Positions 35,708 to 47,682 of a stretch of 64,000 bases of DNA are shown piece by piece (positions within the stretch are counted from its first letter, which is position 1; the number at the start of each line of letters is the position of its first letter). Source of the DNA: Haematobia irritans (taxonomy: Eukaryota; Arthropoda; Insecta; Diptera; Muscidae); assembly GCF_050003625.1 (NCBI RefSeq), contig NC_134398.1:87111983-87175982 (forward strand), read 5' to 3'. Position numbers and translations under genes: made by a program. The notes beneath the pieces were generated by a model. It was given only the letters and a program-made list of their open reading frames with translations. It made no database searches and was not told the DNA's origin.

Positions 35708-36161
35708 CAGGGATCCGGAGCGGAGCGGAGCAAGCCCTTTTTTAGCCGGAGCGGGAGCGGAGCGGGAGCGGAGCGGGAGCGGAGCGGGAGCGGAGCGGGA
35801 GCGGCATTTGTAAAATCCGGAGCGGAGCGGAATAAAATATTACTTGAATGAAATGTGTAACTTTGATATTACACTGTGTAGGTAATTTCAAATTTAGCTA
35901 GCACTTAGCGTAGTGTGAGCAAACGTTTAGAATGTACGATATGTATTTTTGTACGTACGCACATTGGGGAAAACACAACGTGTTTTTTAGTAATTGTTTT
36001 CAAAAACGGCAAATGTCAAAATATATCTCTAGTATGTGTTGTAAAAGTAACAACAGTACTTTCGATCAATTTCATCCCGTATTACTACAAAGATGGTTGT
36101 AATGAACGTCAAATAAATGCAATTAAACGATCTTATTTATATTTAGTTTTTTAGTTTTCTA

Positions 36162-36807
36162 CACTGAAAAAAATATTGTCGTGAAGTCAAAGATTCCATG
36201 TCCTTAGAATAAGAATGCAAATTTTGCTTAACATGGAAGACGCATTTCTCTAAAATAAAGTTTTTTTTTCTTGTCCAAAAGGCAATAAACTTTTGAATGA
36301 AGTTGTACTGTCCTTATAATTAAGTGATTTTACTTAAAAATGTGTATCATAACATGAAAGATAAAATTTTTGAGGTAAGGTCAACGTGACTTTAATAATT
36401 AAGAAAAATTCTTTAAAATTAATAAAATTGTCTTTAAATTTGTTTCCTTTTTGCATCTCAAAAAATCGTTAAAAAATAAGACATGTTTTTCAACACTTTA
36501 TTTTAAAGACGCTTTTTACTTGAAACATAGCATAATTTCTACTGGAAGTCGAGTCTTAATATGGAAAAAAAAACAACTCGTTATCTCGTTTTTAAAGGAT
36601 TTTGATAACAACTGACGAAAAAAATCTAAAAAAATGAAAAATTAACATTTGCTTCCTAGAAGCAAGTACATAACTCCCAAATTTAAAAGAGAATTACGTC
36701 TTTAAAGTATCCTTACTTGTATTCTCCGCTTCTTTGGCTCGGAATTAATACCCAAACTGTTAAAGTAAAGACAAAATCTTTGGAACCGTGCATGCTTTTT
36801 TTCAGTG
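36162..36807 (+). mobile_element. TIR element family E, copy 2
   Basis: CACTGAAAAAAATATTGTCG to GCATGCTTTTTTTCAGTG, flanked by TA (36160-36161, 36808-36809). 646 bp. Inserted within the hAT-type element. Confidence 0.78.
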
Positions 36808-37319
36808 TAAGGACATTCATATTTGCTTTACTATTGTACTATATCCTAGCATTCTCTTATTTCTGATATTAGTTCTCGAAAATTTAATTAAAATTATGGA
36901 TAGTTTCAATTTTGGTTGAAAAATGTGCGCATATACATTTATTATACAATAAAGGGGAAAAAGCGAAATTAGGTAACACTAGATCTGAGTAAGAATATTC
37001 GTAGGTATATCACGGACTGATGTCGATGGAGGTTGTTGCAAACATAAACATCCACACACACATTACAAATATAACAAAACCTCTTCTCTACGTCTGTTGC
37101 AAAACAAAAAAAAACTTTCGGAGAGTAGTTACTTCTACTCTGTGTATAGACTTTCAATTCCAATCAGTTGCCGTTTTGGTCCGATCGGACCAAAATTGGT
37201 CCAAAAGATTTCCAATTTTTAAATTTGGTCCGATGGTCAGACCAAACAGAATTTGGTCCATTTTGGTCCTATTTCATAAATTTGGTTTCTATCACATATT
37301 AAATAGTAGATGGTGCACC

Positions 37320-37600
37320 GCAAAGAATATTGTCGGGAGTCCAAATATTTCACATGCTTAAAATACGAGTACTAATTTTGCTTAGAATAGAAGACGTATT
37401 TCTCTGAAAAAAAGTTTTTCCTTGTCTAAAAGTCTCTAAACTTTTCAATGAAGTCTGTTTATCCTTATAGCTAAATGATTCGACATAAAAATGTGTATCC
37501 TAACATGAATGCAAATTTCGTTTTAATGAAGTCAAAATGGATTTAATATTTCTGAAAAAATCTTCAAAATTAATAAAATGTGTCAACACATTGTTTTAAA
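37320..37600 (+). repeat. Family E fragment
   Basis: 'aagaatattgtcgggagtcc' and 'ctaattttgcttagaataga' match the left half of family E. The right half is missing. Confidence 0.6.
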
Positions 37601-37602
37601 GT

Positions 37603-38230
37603 CATTATACCCTAAACCACATAGTGGTTAGGGTATAATAAGTTTGATTTGCCAAAAAATGTGCCTACAAGAAATATTGAGTTTAGACCCCATAAAATAT
37701 ATACCGATCGACTAAGAATCACCTCCTGAGTCGATCTAGCGCTTGGTGTCCGTCTGTCCATGTATTTGTTGTTCACAGGATTTCGGTCGCAATTATTAAC
37801 CGATTTTGATGAAATTTGGTACAGGGAGTTTTTTTGGGCACAAGGACGAACGTTATTGAATTTGGAAGAAATCGGATCAAATTTAGATATAGCTCCCATA
37901 TATATGTATTGCCCGATTTCGACAAATGGGGTCACGTTGCACTTTTTTTTACTAACCGATCGTCGTCAAATTTAGCACAAAATAATCTTCTGTATCACCT
38001 GAAAAGTCTGAAAATTTCATCGAAATCGGTTAAGATTTAGATATACGTCCCATATATATGTATCGCCCGATTTTGCCAAATTAGGTCATAAAACCCTTAT
38101 TTATCAACCGATCTTACTCAAAGTTGGCGAAATGTAATCTTCTATAGCACTAACTATATGTGTAAAAAATCATCGAAATCGGTTCAGATTTAGCTATAGC
38201 TCCCATATATGTACCGCCCCATTTTTCTAA
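37603..38230 (-). repeat. Array repeat family D, partial
   Basis: Starts with the hairpin TTATACCCTAAACCAC/GTGGTTAGGGTATAA, then a GTCCGTCTGTCCATG stretch and two to three diverged units (TTTAGATATAGCTCCCATA; CCGATTTCGACAAATGG). Cut off at the right by the hAT end region. Confidence 0.65.
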
Positions 38231-38424
38231 ATAAAATAAAACTCAATTGAACAAATAACACAATGTTTGTACTATAATTTTCTCGAAGAGGAGCGGAGCG
38301 GAGCGTGGAGCGGAGCGGAGCGATTTTTTTTTCTCCGGAGCGGGAGCGGAGCGGTTTTGTTTTCTCCGGAGCGGGAGCGGAGCGGAGCGAAAAAAATGGA
38401 CCGCTCCGGATCCCTGGTTCCTCC

Positions 38425-38789
38425 AATACGTCACACGTTAGACTCACAATGAATATGTTAATTTTTTATGAAGAGAATTCTTTGAGTGTAGTTTCCACAA
38501 AAAATGAGTTTGACCACAAAACTAGTATTTAGATAAATGCACTTACCTGCGAGAAAAATAAAATATGATGCGCCAAAAATGTTGTTGATGTAATCATTTT
38601 GGTACCGATACAACGGTTCATTTGCGGGTAAATTCGACCATTAAGAAGTTTCTTAATAATAACAATAAATGACATTTTATTGTTTCTATTTATATATTTT
38701 TCGTTACGTATCAACCATGGTAAAATAATTCCCAGGTAGTTGCAGTATTACAAAAACAACAAAAGCAACAAAATTCAAGTACATCCAGA
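38425..38789. other. AT-rich spacer
   Basis: No gene or repeat end recognised, apart from the CATCCAGA target copy at 38782-38789. Confidence 0.3.
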
Positions 38790-40426
38790 CAAAGACAATA
38801 AACTCTAGGAAGATAGGAAATTGGCTACTGAGGAGATCAAACCATTTACCGTGTTAGTTTCATACTCGAACCAAACGCGTATACGACAAGTATTGACATA
38901 GCATTAAAATGCATATAAAAAGATATTAAGTGCACGAAATAAATTTCCTTAAACGGGAAAATGTAATTTTTTTGTTGTTGGCTAAAATTTAACATTGTTT
39001 CATTAAGAAAATTAAGTTTTTCATTTAAAAAATAAACAAGTATATACAGCAGTAAGTTCGGCCGAATCTTAAATACCCACCACCATGAACCAAATATTAG
39101 GATCTCCTTTGAAATTTCAGGAGGGCTTGAGGACTTGAGGACACTTCCCGAAGATACATTTAAAGATTTCACCTATGAGGACTATATCAGATTCTGGATT
39201 TATAAGAACCATTTTTGTTTGAGTTTTAGGGGAATCATTAACATCTCTTGTAAGTGTGCAAGAAAATTATAAAATAACGTCTTGATTTGAAATTTTAAAT
39301 CTGTAGATTTTCACCCGAAAAATAAAATCTGGAAATTTTACATTGAGTTTCAAGCAATTTTCATGATCAGTGCGCCTTCTATACTCACAAGAAGTGAAAT
39401 TGGTCTATATGGAGGCATTACCAAATGGACCGATAAAAACTTAATCCGATACACGTTTTTGTGAGCCTTAAATAGGAGAATATTTACAATTTCAGGCAAA
39501 TCGGATAAAAACTACGGTTTCTAGAATCCTAAGGAGTTAAATCGGGAAATCGTTCTTATGGGGGCTATACTAAAATACCGACCGATACTAACCGTTTTCG
39601 GCACACCTCTTTACGGCCCAAAAATACCTCTAGATTTCCAATTTCAGGCAAATTGGATAAAAACTACGTTTTCTATAAGCCCAAGAAGTAAAATCGGGAG
39701 GTCGGTTTATATGGGGGCTATACCAAAACATGGACCGACACTCACCATTTGTGGCACACCTCTTCAAGGTCCCAAAATATCTCTAGATTTTCAATTTCGC
39801 GCAAATTGGATGAAAACTACGGTTTCTATAAGCGAAAGACCCCAAATCGGGAGGTCGGTTTATATGGGGGCTATACCAAACCATGGACCGACACTCACCA
39901 TTTTTGGCACACCTCTTCAAGGTCCCAAAATACCTCTAGATTTTCAATTTTGCGCAAATTGGATGAAAACTACGGTTTCTATAAGCGAAAGACCCCAAAT
40001 CGGGAGGTCGGTTTATATGGGGGCTATACCAAAACATGGCCCGATATAGCCCATCTTCGAACTTGACCTGCGCGCAGACAAAAGACGATTCTGTGCCTAA
40101 TTTCAGGACGATAGCTCCATTATTGAATGCTGTAGCGTGATTACAACAGACAGCCAGACAGACAGACGGACAGACGGACATGCTTATATCGTCTTAGAAT
40201 TTCTCCCTGATCAAGAATATATATACTTTATAAAGTCGGAAATCGATATTTCGATGCGTTACAAACGGAATGACAAACTTAATATACCCCGTCACCATTC
40301 TATGGTGGTGGGTATAAAAAGAAAAACAAATAAAAAATTACGAACATGTATGGAACTAACATGGTAAATGCAACATTTGGTATGACGCAAGCCAATTTCC
40401 TATCTTCCTCAAGTTTATTGTCTTTG
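38790..40426. mobile_element. hAT MITE family J, copy split by a family A array
   Basis: Ends CAAAGACAATAAACT and AAGTTTATTGTCTTTG are inverted and continue inward with the AGGAAGATAGGAAATTGGCT block. Flanked by CATCCAGA at 38782-38789 and 40427-40434 (perfect 8 bp). Without the array it is ~350 bp. Relatives are clustered at 54.2-55.3 kb. Confidence 0.82.
39038..40320 (+). repeat. Array repeat family A, copy 3, inserted in family J
   Basis: Starts AAGTATATACAGCAGTAAG and ends in the CCACCATTCTATGGTGGTGG hairpin plus GTATAAAA. It contains about four ~153-bp units, including near-identical ones at 39690-39850 and 39850-40010. Long + frame ORFs here (39558-40049) are repeat artefacts. Confidence 0.8.
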
Positions 40427-40434
40427 CATCCAGA

Positions 40435-41244
40435 TGTCAGTTTTGTTTACAAAGTTAATGTTTGTAAACAAAAGGTATTAAATATTTTCAATTTGTTTTG
40501 TTTACATTTTAATGTTAGTTTTAATATAAGTAACCTATGTAACCAATAGTTACCTTTGTAATCAGTAGTAAACATACCTGTTTTTCACAATAATAACCTG
40601 TGGCAAGTAAAATGTAACCAATAGGTACCTATGTAACCAATAGTAACCATACATATTTTTGACAATAGTAACCTGTGGAATGTAAATTGTAACCAATAGT
40701 AACAAGACATGTTTATGACAGTTGGATGTACTCAGCTGTGAACAGCTGATTGTGACGTAGTATCTTTAGTACTTTTATCATGGTAGAAACGTCATAAACA
40801 GTTTTATCAGGCAATTACGCATTATACTTAAACCAATAACTTTTACACTTGGTCCAAGTGAACATAGTAATTGATGTGTTGTGAATTCAATTACCAGGGA
40901 ATTTGGATATTTTTGTCAGTTTTTCATTCAACCAATTATTTTCGTATTTGACTTAATCAAAATCGTATTTGATATAGTTTTTTCATTCAATTATGCCAAT
41001 AATTGATTTTTATTTTGCTTCAGTGTTTTCTGTGATTTGCATATCACTATTTTAAATTCTTTAGAAAAGAAAGCAAATGATATAAACAAAATAGACGGTG
41101 GTTGTAGAATGAAAATGTTACGGCAAAAATAAAAATTTAAACACTATTTCGAAGAGATACAAAAAAAACTCTATTTTCCAAATGGTTTATCTTTTTCGTG
41201 TACTGCATTTTTCCTTTCTTTCACTGGACAGAAAACTAAAATTA
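40435..41244. other. Intron sequence with a short repeated word
   Basis: Between 40530 and 40710 the phrase 'atgtaaccaatagtaacc' occurs about five times with small changes, a loose minisatellite. Otherwise unassigned. Confidence 0.5.
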
Positions 41245-41875
41245 CACTGAAAAAAATATTGTCATGAGGCCAAAGATTTCATGTCCTTAAAATACGAATG
41301 AAAATTTTGCTTAGCGTAGAAGATTAAGTTTTTTCCTTGTCCAAAAGTCAATAAACTTTTCAATGAAGTTGTGTTGTCCTTATAATTAAGTGATTTGACT
41401 TAAAACTGGGTATCATAAAGAAAAAAATTTTAGGCTAAGGTCAACTTGAATTTAATAATTCAGAAAAATTCTTTAAAACTAATTAAATTGTCTTTAAATT
41501 TGTTATCTTTTTGCATCTTGTCTGCAATGCAAAATATCGTTCAAAAATCGGACATGTTTTTCAACACTTTATTTTAAAGACGTTTTTACTAGAAACATAG
41601 CCTAATTTATACTAGAAGTCGTGTCTGAATTTGGAAAATAAGGTTGTCATTAACTTTTAAAGGACTTTGATAGCATATGAAGAAAAAAACCTAAAAAAAA
41701 AAAACGAAAAATTAAATGTTGCTTCCTAGAGCCAAGTACACAAAACCCAAATTTAGAAGAGAATTGTGTCTTAAAAATATCCTTACTTGAATTCTCCGCT
41801 TCTTTGGTTCGTAATCAATACCCAAATTGTTAAAGTAAAGACAAAATCTTTGTAACCGGGCATGCTTTTTCCAGT
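41245..41875 (+). mobile_element. TIR element family E, copy 3
   Basis: CACTGAAAAAAATATTGTCA start, TA-flanked. The right end is decayed (GCATGCTTTTTCCAGT). About 630 bp. Confidence 0.75.
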
Positions 41876-43350
41876 ATATGGCACCGATCTTATTTTATGA
41901 ATTTTCCATTTTTTGCGCTATATTAACGCAGCTAAATACGGAAAAATAAATGAGAGTTTAAAAATCCAAATTAAAACAGCGGCTCCAAAGTTAAAAATGA
42001 TTTCTCAATTGCTAAACTCTAAATTAATAATGAAACATCATCAAAATATGTCTTAGCGTATATTTGAAGCTTTTTTATTTTCAATCCAATGATTCGATAT
42101 CTCAGTTAATGAAAATGTTTTTTTGCCTAATACAAAGACAATTTTTGAAGATATGTGTCCTATAATTAATGAAGCAAAATTGTAAAACAAATATTGTGAA
42201 ATTCTTTTTAAATAGAATTTCACAGAAATGTAGGCATAATTACCGAGACGGTATAAACCACCGCTAAAATGTTTTCGTGTTTTGTTGAAACTGGGATTGA
42301 ACCCATGACGATATGTCAGGGGCACATTCTCATTTTTTGCCAATATTTATTGTCTTTGCCGCTCTCTTTTTCATACACATTTTAATATTCAAATTAAATA
42401 ATATTTAGACTTAAGCATGTGAAATTTTTGGTGTAGCTCATAGCCACATACAAGCAGCAACCATCAATTGCTCTCATTTAATTCTATTGCGGTGTTGTGT
42501 TGATATTTTTCGTCAATTCTCTCTTTCCACAATTTCCACATTGTGGACGTTCTGACTCGGCTATAAAATGGAGGTCCCTTTGTCATTAAGCTAAGCATAG
42601 AATCGGGCAGCTTTTAGCCTAGACAGCCCGACTTTAAGAGCGGATGCCACTAACGTAGAACAAACATTACTACGGCGAACTTTCAATTACATTTGTTATT
42701 GCATCATATGTTATTAAAGTCAATTAGGAACCTATTGGATTTTGCAAATAAAGTAAATTAAATTTCAGATTGAACCAATGAAGAAATTATTTGAAAATGT
42801 ATCATCAAAAAAATTAATTACATTTATGATAAAAAATATTTTATTTTTCTTGATAAAAACAACATCACATGCGCCGTTTAAATCAATTAATTAACACTTT
42901 AATCACGTATGTTTTTTATCTGTGATTTATGCATTCATTTTTGTGATTAAAGCAATTTCAATATCGGGATTTAATGCATAAGGGTAATTTTACTACATTT
43001 GTGAGTATCGGGCCAATGTTTTCAATTTATAAATTCAATCCTGCTCGTCCTTGTTTCAAAAGAGTTTCTTTTCATAGTTCATAAAAATCGATGCATTACG
43101 GTCTTCTATCTTACAATCAACACTAGATGAAAAGACGGATGTACAACAAGGAATTGATCCATCGTGGAGATGGATATCTTGAGTCGATCTGTGCATTTAT
43201 TTTGGGGTAATTATTCCCTGACCTCCTAGTGGTTAAGAATGTAAACAGAGACCAAAGATATAAACTGGGATTACTGTTACTCAATTGCTAAACATTTTGG
43301 GTCAAAAAGGTCTTTTTCCGTCTGAAATCAACAACAGTGTATGTATGTAT
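41876..43350. other. Intron sequence with two SINE fragments
   Basis: 42225-42340 resembles the SINE head in antisense (ccaccgctaaaatg; gggattgaacccatgacg). 42520-42650 resembles the SINE body in sense (ctcggctataaaatggaggt; agaatcgggcagc). The rest is unassigned AT-rich DNA. Confidence 0.5.
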
Positions 43351-43351
43351 G

Positions 43352-44075
43352 CTACATTGCACTGTGACGCAATTTTCAACTTTTTGGCTCCAAACAAAAA
43401 ATTGCTTATCCCAGCCGATAGTGCTAGATTGGTTGCAGTTCGTTTTTTATGAGCCATTATAGTTTTGTCACCAAATTCGATTTTGAGCACGTTTTTGTAA
43501 TTTTCGCATGGCAGTCTTCAGCAAAGTTGTACTTCTTGACTCGGCCAACAACAAGTTTCTAGTACATACCTACTTCATACGTCCTCTCCTTGATATGGAG
43601 TTTGCCATACAAATATGATAAATTTTCATTTTTAACAAAAACCAAAAAAAAAAAAAAATCGCAAAAATGTTTGCCAAGGAGTGGCTGTATGAAGTTTCGT
43701 AATATTCTTCCCTTGATTGTTTGGTAAATGTTTAATAGTTCAAGAGCTGTAGCCGAAAAACGGAAAACCAATCGCCGAAAAAAGTGGTAATTTTTTCGAC
43801 ATTTTTGAGGTTTTGGGCATGAAGATGAGTTTTTTCCGACTTAATATATTCAGCGGCCGAGTCTAGAGCGAAGACAAATTCACATCACTTTTCGAGCTAT
43901 GGCCATGCGAAAATTGCAAAAAAGTGTTCAAAATCGAATTTGGCGACAAAACTATATAAAAAACGAACATCAACCAATCTAGCAAAATCCAGAAATTACT
44001 TTTCTTCTCTCATCGAGTACTTCGGCTGGGATAAGTGATTTTTTGTTTGGAATTTTTATGTTGCACTGTGTTATC
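43352..44075. mobile_element. Long-inverted-repeat (foldback) element, ~720 bp
   Basis: The left arm (~43352-43520) and right arm (~43905-44075) are inverted with moderate divergence: 'gcttatcccagccgatagtg' versus 'cggctgggataagtgatttt', and 'caccaaattcgattttgagc' versus 'caaaatcgaatttggcgac'. The arms total ~170 bp each. A transcript through it could form a long hairpin. Confidence 0.75.
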
Positions 44076-44533
44076 AAAGTTTACACTACCGGCACTTTTT
44101 AAGAAATCATACAGTTGTCCAATCTAAATTTTCATACAATCGGAAATCGAGAATGACATTTTCCTAACAAGTGCCTAACCAATGCATGTTGTATGTACGT
44201 ACATTATGTGTGAATGTGTATTTATGAATAGTATTGTGTGTGTGTGTATCTCTTAGATTGATAGCTAGCATAAAAAACAGAATGCAGAGAAACGTTTAGA
44301 AAAAGTCGAAAATCGAGAGAATTTGGTAACTCTGAGAGTATCTGCAGACGATATTAATATTTGTTTTTGCAATATATTAAATAAAAGGCCGGATTTTGTC
44401 TAATACAATATTTATGTTTATTTTAACTGCACGAGAGAACGGCAAAAATCCCAGTGATCTGTAAATTGTTTAGTAATTACCATCGGAGGGATATGTGCAT
44501 AAAATGGCTATATACATATATTGTTATGCTATA
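44076..44533. other. AT-rich spacer
   Basis: A short TG-rich run (~44205-44250); no other feature. Confidence 0.3.
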
Positions 44534-44749
44534 AGGTGGGTATTAAGTTCGAGTTTAGCCGCTAAAATCGCCATTTTTACTAATGTTTTTTTAAGGAATA
44601 CAAACTTTGTGAAAACTTGCTTTGGGCTATTCCCCATCAAGTTATAATAAAATCTGCAACAAATATGTATAATTTTATGCCTTTTTTTTACTGATTTAGT
44701 TTTCACTTTAGTGAAAATTAGCGGCTAAACTCGAACTTAATACTCACCT
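44534..44749. mobile_element. Small MITE (216 bp) with ~32-bp TIRs
   Basis: AGGTGGGTATTAAGTTCGAG at the left; CTCGAACTTAATACTCACCT at the right. The arms continue through AGCCGCTAA with one mismatch. ATA flanks both sides. Confidence 0.82.
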
Positions 44750-46510
44750 ATATACATAAAACAAGTTTTTGCTTATGTGCTATTCAATCTGTTATACTAT
44801 TTATGCTCTGAACGCATAATAACAACATTCGTCTCTCAATAATGCATTTTACATTGGGCTGTATGTTATTAACAGTGTTGTATACAAGTAAAAAGAATAC
44901 CACATTTTTAAAAGGATTACATACGCGCTAAAAATTAAATATTTCCTACTTTTCGCTGTAAGGAAGTTTGTTTGGAAGAAAAGTACAGACTATATGTGAT
45001 AAACTTTGATTCTTTTACAGGATGTTAAAACAATTTCATAAAGACTAAATCAATTTTTTCTTATATTTTCTGGTTAATCGCATCTTCCTTCACACCTTCC
45101 TCACTTTCAAGATGTTTATATTGTTCTTAACATCAATGTATAGTCATCATACAATTATCGCTATAGCCTTGAACGCGCAAGATACGCATAATTTCAATCA
45201 GTTATATTTATAGAGCATAGCTTTGGGTGTCCACGAGCCGATGTAAAGAAGCTTTATTTAACAGAGACACCACCTTTAGTTGACCACTTTCTTAAAAATG
45301 CCACTTTTGGAAACTGAAATCATGTAATTTCACATATGTTACAAAAATTTTCTTAAGATTTGAAACTAAGTTCCGCATTACATACTAATATATAAAATTT
45401 TTACTATGAAACGTATAAAAGACTTATAGTCAGTAAAGAACAGTGCTTGATACAAACGAAATGGACTGTGAATTTGGAACAAGAAATATTTTTTTATGCA
45501 AGAATAAAAGTTTTGTAGAATTTCTTTTTTATGATAAAAAATTGAATTTTCGAAGAAATTAAAAAAGCTACAACAAAGTACAACGTTTAATGAACACTTT
45601 ATTCAAAAATGCAGTGCAATATAAGTAACAGAAAAACTACTTTAGTTTTAAACATTATCTGTTCTTGGTTTCCGCTTGAATGTTATTTATACATCTACTC
45701 TTGGTGAAGCTATACAACACAATTGAAGAATAAAGAAATCTACTACATATAAAAAAGATCTTAAGCTTGAATAATTATTTTCTATTTAAAACAAAAAGGG
45801 ATCGAATAAAATCACATTATCTGAAAGAATAATTTATATCCACTACAAATTTAAATATATTACAAAAACACAAATTTGCTATTGATTTACTTATATTTCA
45901 AGGCAATTCGGTATTTAGTTTTCGGTTAATGCGTCTATAAAAACTGAACAGATACCGAACTTTTCCGGAACACCTTTATTATTAGGTGACATCCGATTTT
46001 TGTATATATTTTTCAAAAATAAATGCAAGAATTGGCGAGTTTTGATAAAAAACTTAATAAAAAGTTTCTATCGGCGAATCGCCTTCATCGAAAATTTCAA
46101 ATTCCATGACTCGTACCCCTAAAAGATATGCAAGAATGGGATATAAAACAAAAATTTTAAATTGCATTCAGTCGTATATAAGTGATTTTTTGTAAAATAT
46201 TTTTTTTTCTGTAAATAACAACAAAACGTTTGAAAAACAGCAAAGACTATAAGAGTTACAATAGTCCAATACACGCAAAAACATAATTCTTTCCTTGCAA
46301 ACGAAATATTAGACAATATGTAATATACATTTTGTTACTATTCGCTGTGAAGAAATTCATTTGGAAGAAAAGTACGGAGTTTAGAAATTTTATAAATTCT
46401 TAAAATTTGATATAAGTAATTTTTTGTAAAAGATTTTTTTAATAAAAACAAAACGTTTGAAAAACGTTATATTATTAACGTTATGTTATTATTATTATTT
46501 TTATTTTTGG
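44750..46510. other. Intron sequence with degraded tRNA-module element copies
   Basis: 44940-45480 matches parts of the 47100 element (ttcgctgtaaggaagtttgt; aaagaacagtgcttgatac). 46273-46440 matches its left end (ACACGCAAAAACATAATTC). Other parts are unassigned. Confidence 0.5.
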
Positions 46511-46850
46511 GAGCCACCGTGGTGCAATGGTTAGCATGCCCGCCTTGCATACACAAGGTCGTGGGTTCGATTCCTGCTTCGACCGAACACCAAAAAAGTT
46601 TTTCAGCGGTGGATTATCCCACCTCAGTAATGCTGGTGACATTTCTGAGGGTTTCAAAGCTTCTCTAAGCGGTTTCACTGCAATGTGGAACGCCGTTCGA
46701 ACTCGGCTATAAAAAGGAGGTCCCTTGTCATTGAGCTTAACATGGAATCGGGCAGCACTCAGTGATAAGAGAGAAGTTCACCAATGCGGTATCACAATGG
46801 ACTGAATAGTCTAAGTGAGCCTGATACATTGGGCCGACACCTAACCTAAT
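46511..46850 (+). repeat. tRNA-derived SINE, ~340 bp, apparently complete
   Basis: Head GAGCCACCGTGGTGCAATGG with an A-box-like TGGTGCAATGGTTAGCATG and a B-box GGTTCGATTCC (~46562), the pol III internal promoter layout of tRNA genes. Body includes CTCGGCTATAAAAAGGAGGT; tail ends CCTAACCTAA. Fragments occur at 5729, 12325, 42225 and 42520. Confidence 0.82.
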
Positions 46851-47421
46851 GCTATATTCCCACCGACTCGTTTTCCTCATTCGTTTTTCCAAAACATTTC
46901 GCCGTTCACACCGGGTTGAGATGTTTTAGTTTGACAGTTACCATGGAAACTAGAAATTCACATTTACTCGAAATTCACATATATGCAACCTATGTCCAAA
47001 TAATTACCGCGAGCGCAAAGGGAAAAAAAATTTTATGTTATTTTCACTTGTACATGTTCTTAAAAGCCTTTGTTTATTCTTTTTATACCCTCCACCATAC
47101 ACGCAAAAAAATAATTCTTTCCTCCCAAACGAAATTTTAGACAAACAAAGTTCGTTTCTCATTTGCTTTTCGCTGCAAGGAAGTGTATTTGGAAGAAAAG
47201 TATATACTTTTTGTGATAAACGTTTATTCTTTTCCAGGATGTAAAAACAATTTCATAAAGACTAGCTCAAAAAAAAACATTATTTTCTTGCTAATTGCAT
47301 TGTCCCTCACATCTTTCTCACATCCACGAGGATTTTTAGTTCTTAACACCTTTTCCTGTAATACCAACAATGTAGAAGAAATTATACGATTTTATAAATT
47401 TTTAAAATTTTTTTTACCTTT

Positions 47422-47492
47422 CGCCTGGACGGAGAATCGAACCGCGGACCATGCACATTGTAAGCCAACACACTAACCACTGAGCTATGTAC
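47422..47492 (-). repeat. tRNA-like module, minus strand
   Basis: Reverse complement reads TAGCTCAGTGGTTAGTGTG (A-box-like, resembling a real tRNA D arm) then GCGGTTCGATTCTCCG (B-box and T arm). It recurs decayed at 53442-53513. Length and arms are tRNA-like, but there is no convincing acceptor stem pairing, so it is not called as a tRNA gene. Confidence 0.6.
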
Positions 47493-47605
47493 CTGTTATG
47501 GTCATCAATAGATAAATATCCATATAAGTTATATTTATATAGCATAGCTTGCGGCGCCCACGAACCGAATAAACAAAGTTTATTTAACAGAAACAAACAT
47601 TTAGT

Positions 47606-47682
47606 TTGGCACCGTGGAGCAGTGGTAGCTACGTCCGACTCTCATGCCAAGGGTCGTGGGTTCGATCCCTGCTTCGGCCAAA
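47606..47682 (+). repeat. tRNA-like module, plus strand
   Basis: GGCACCGTGGAGCAGTGGT (A-box-like) and GTGGGTTCGATCCCTGC (B-box), followed by TTCGGCC and a T run, which could terminate pol III. It resembles the SINE head at 46511 but is distinct. A functional tRNA is unlikely. Confidence 0.6.

Larger units (their letters stand above)
35708..38416. mobile_element. hAT-type element (2.7 kb) with GGAGCG subterminal arrays
   Basis: Ends CAGGGATCCGGAGCGG and CCGCTCCGGATCCCTG are inverted. The flanks are GTTCTTCC (35700-35707) and GTTCCTCC (38417-38424), an 8-bp duplication with one mismatch. Inside each end are tandem GGAGCG/GGAGCGGGAGC runs (35711-35830; 38288-38396), a GC island in AT-rich DNA. 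No transposase; the middle is filled by other repeats. Confidence 0.82.

Noticed and set aside
38190..38532. ORFs rich in Arg-Ser-Gly-Ala on both strands
   Set aside because: They are translations of the GGAGCG subterminal array of the hAT-type element.
39558..40049. 163-residue + strand ORF
   Set aside because: It is the translation of three ~153-bp family A units; the unit length is a multiple of three, so the frame stays open. The peptide repeats itself and has no coding signature.
46511..46585. Functional tRNA gene
   Set aside because: A and B boxes are present, but the sequence continues into a SINE body with a TAACC tail, the same body occurs elsewhere, and no acceptor stem closes properly.
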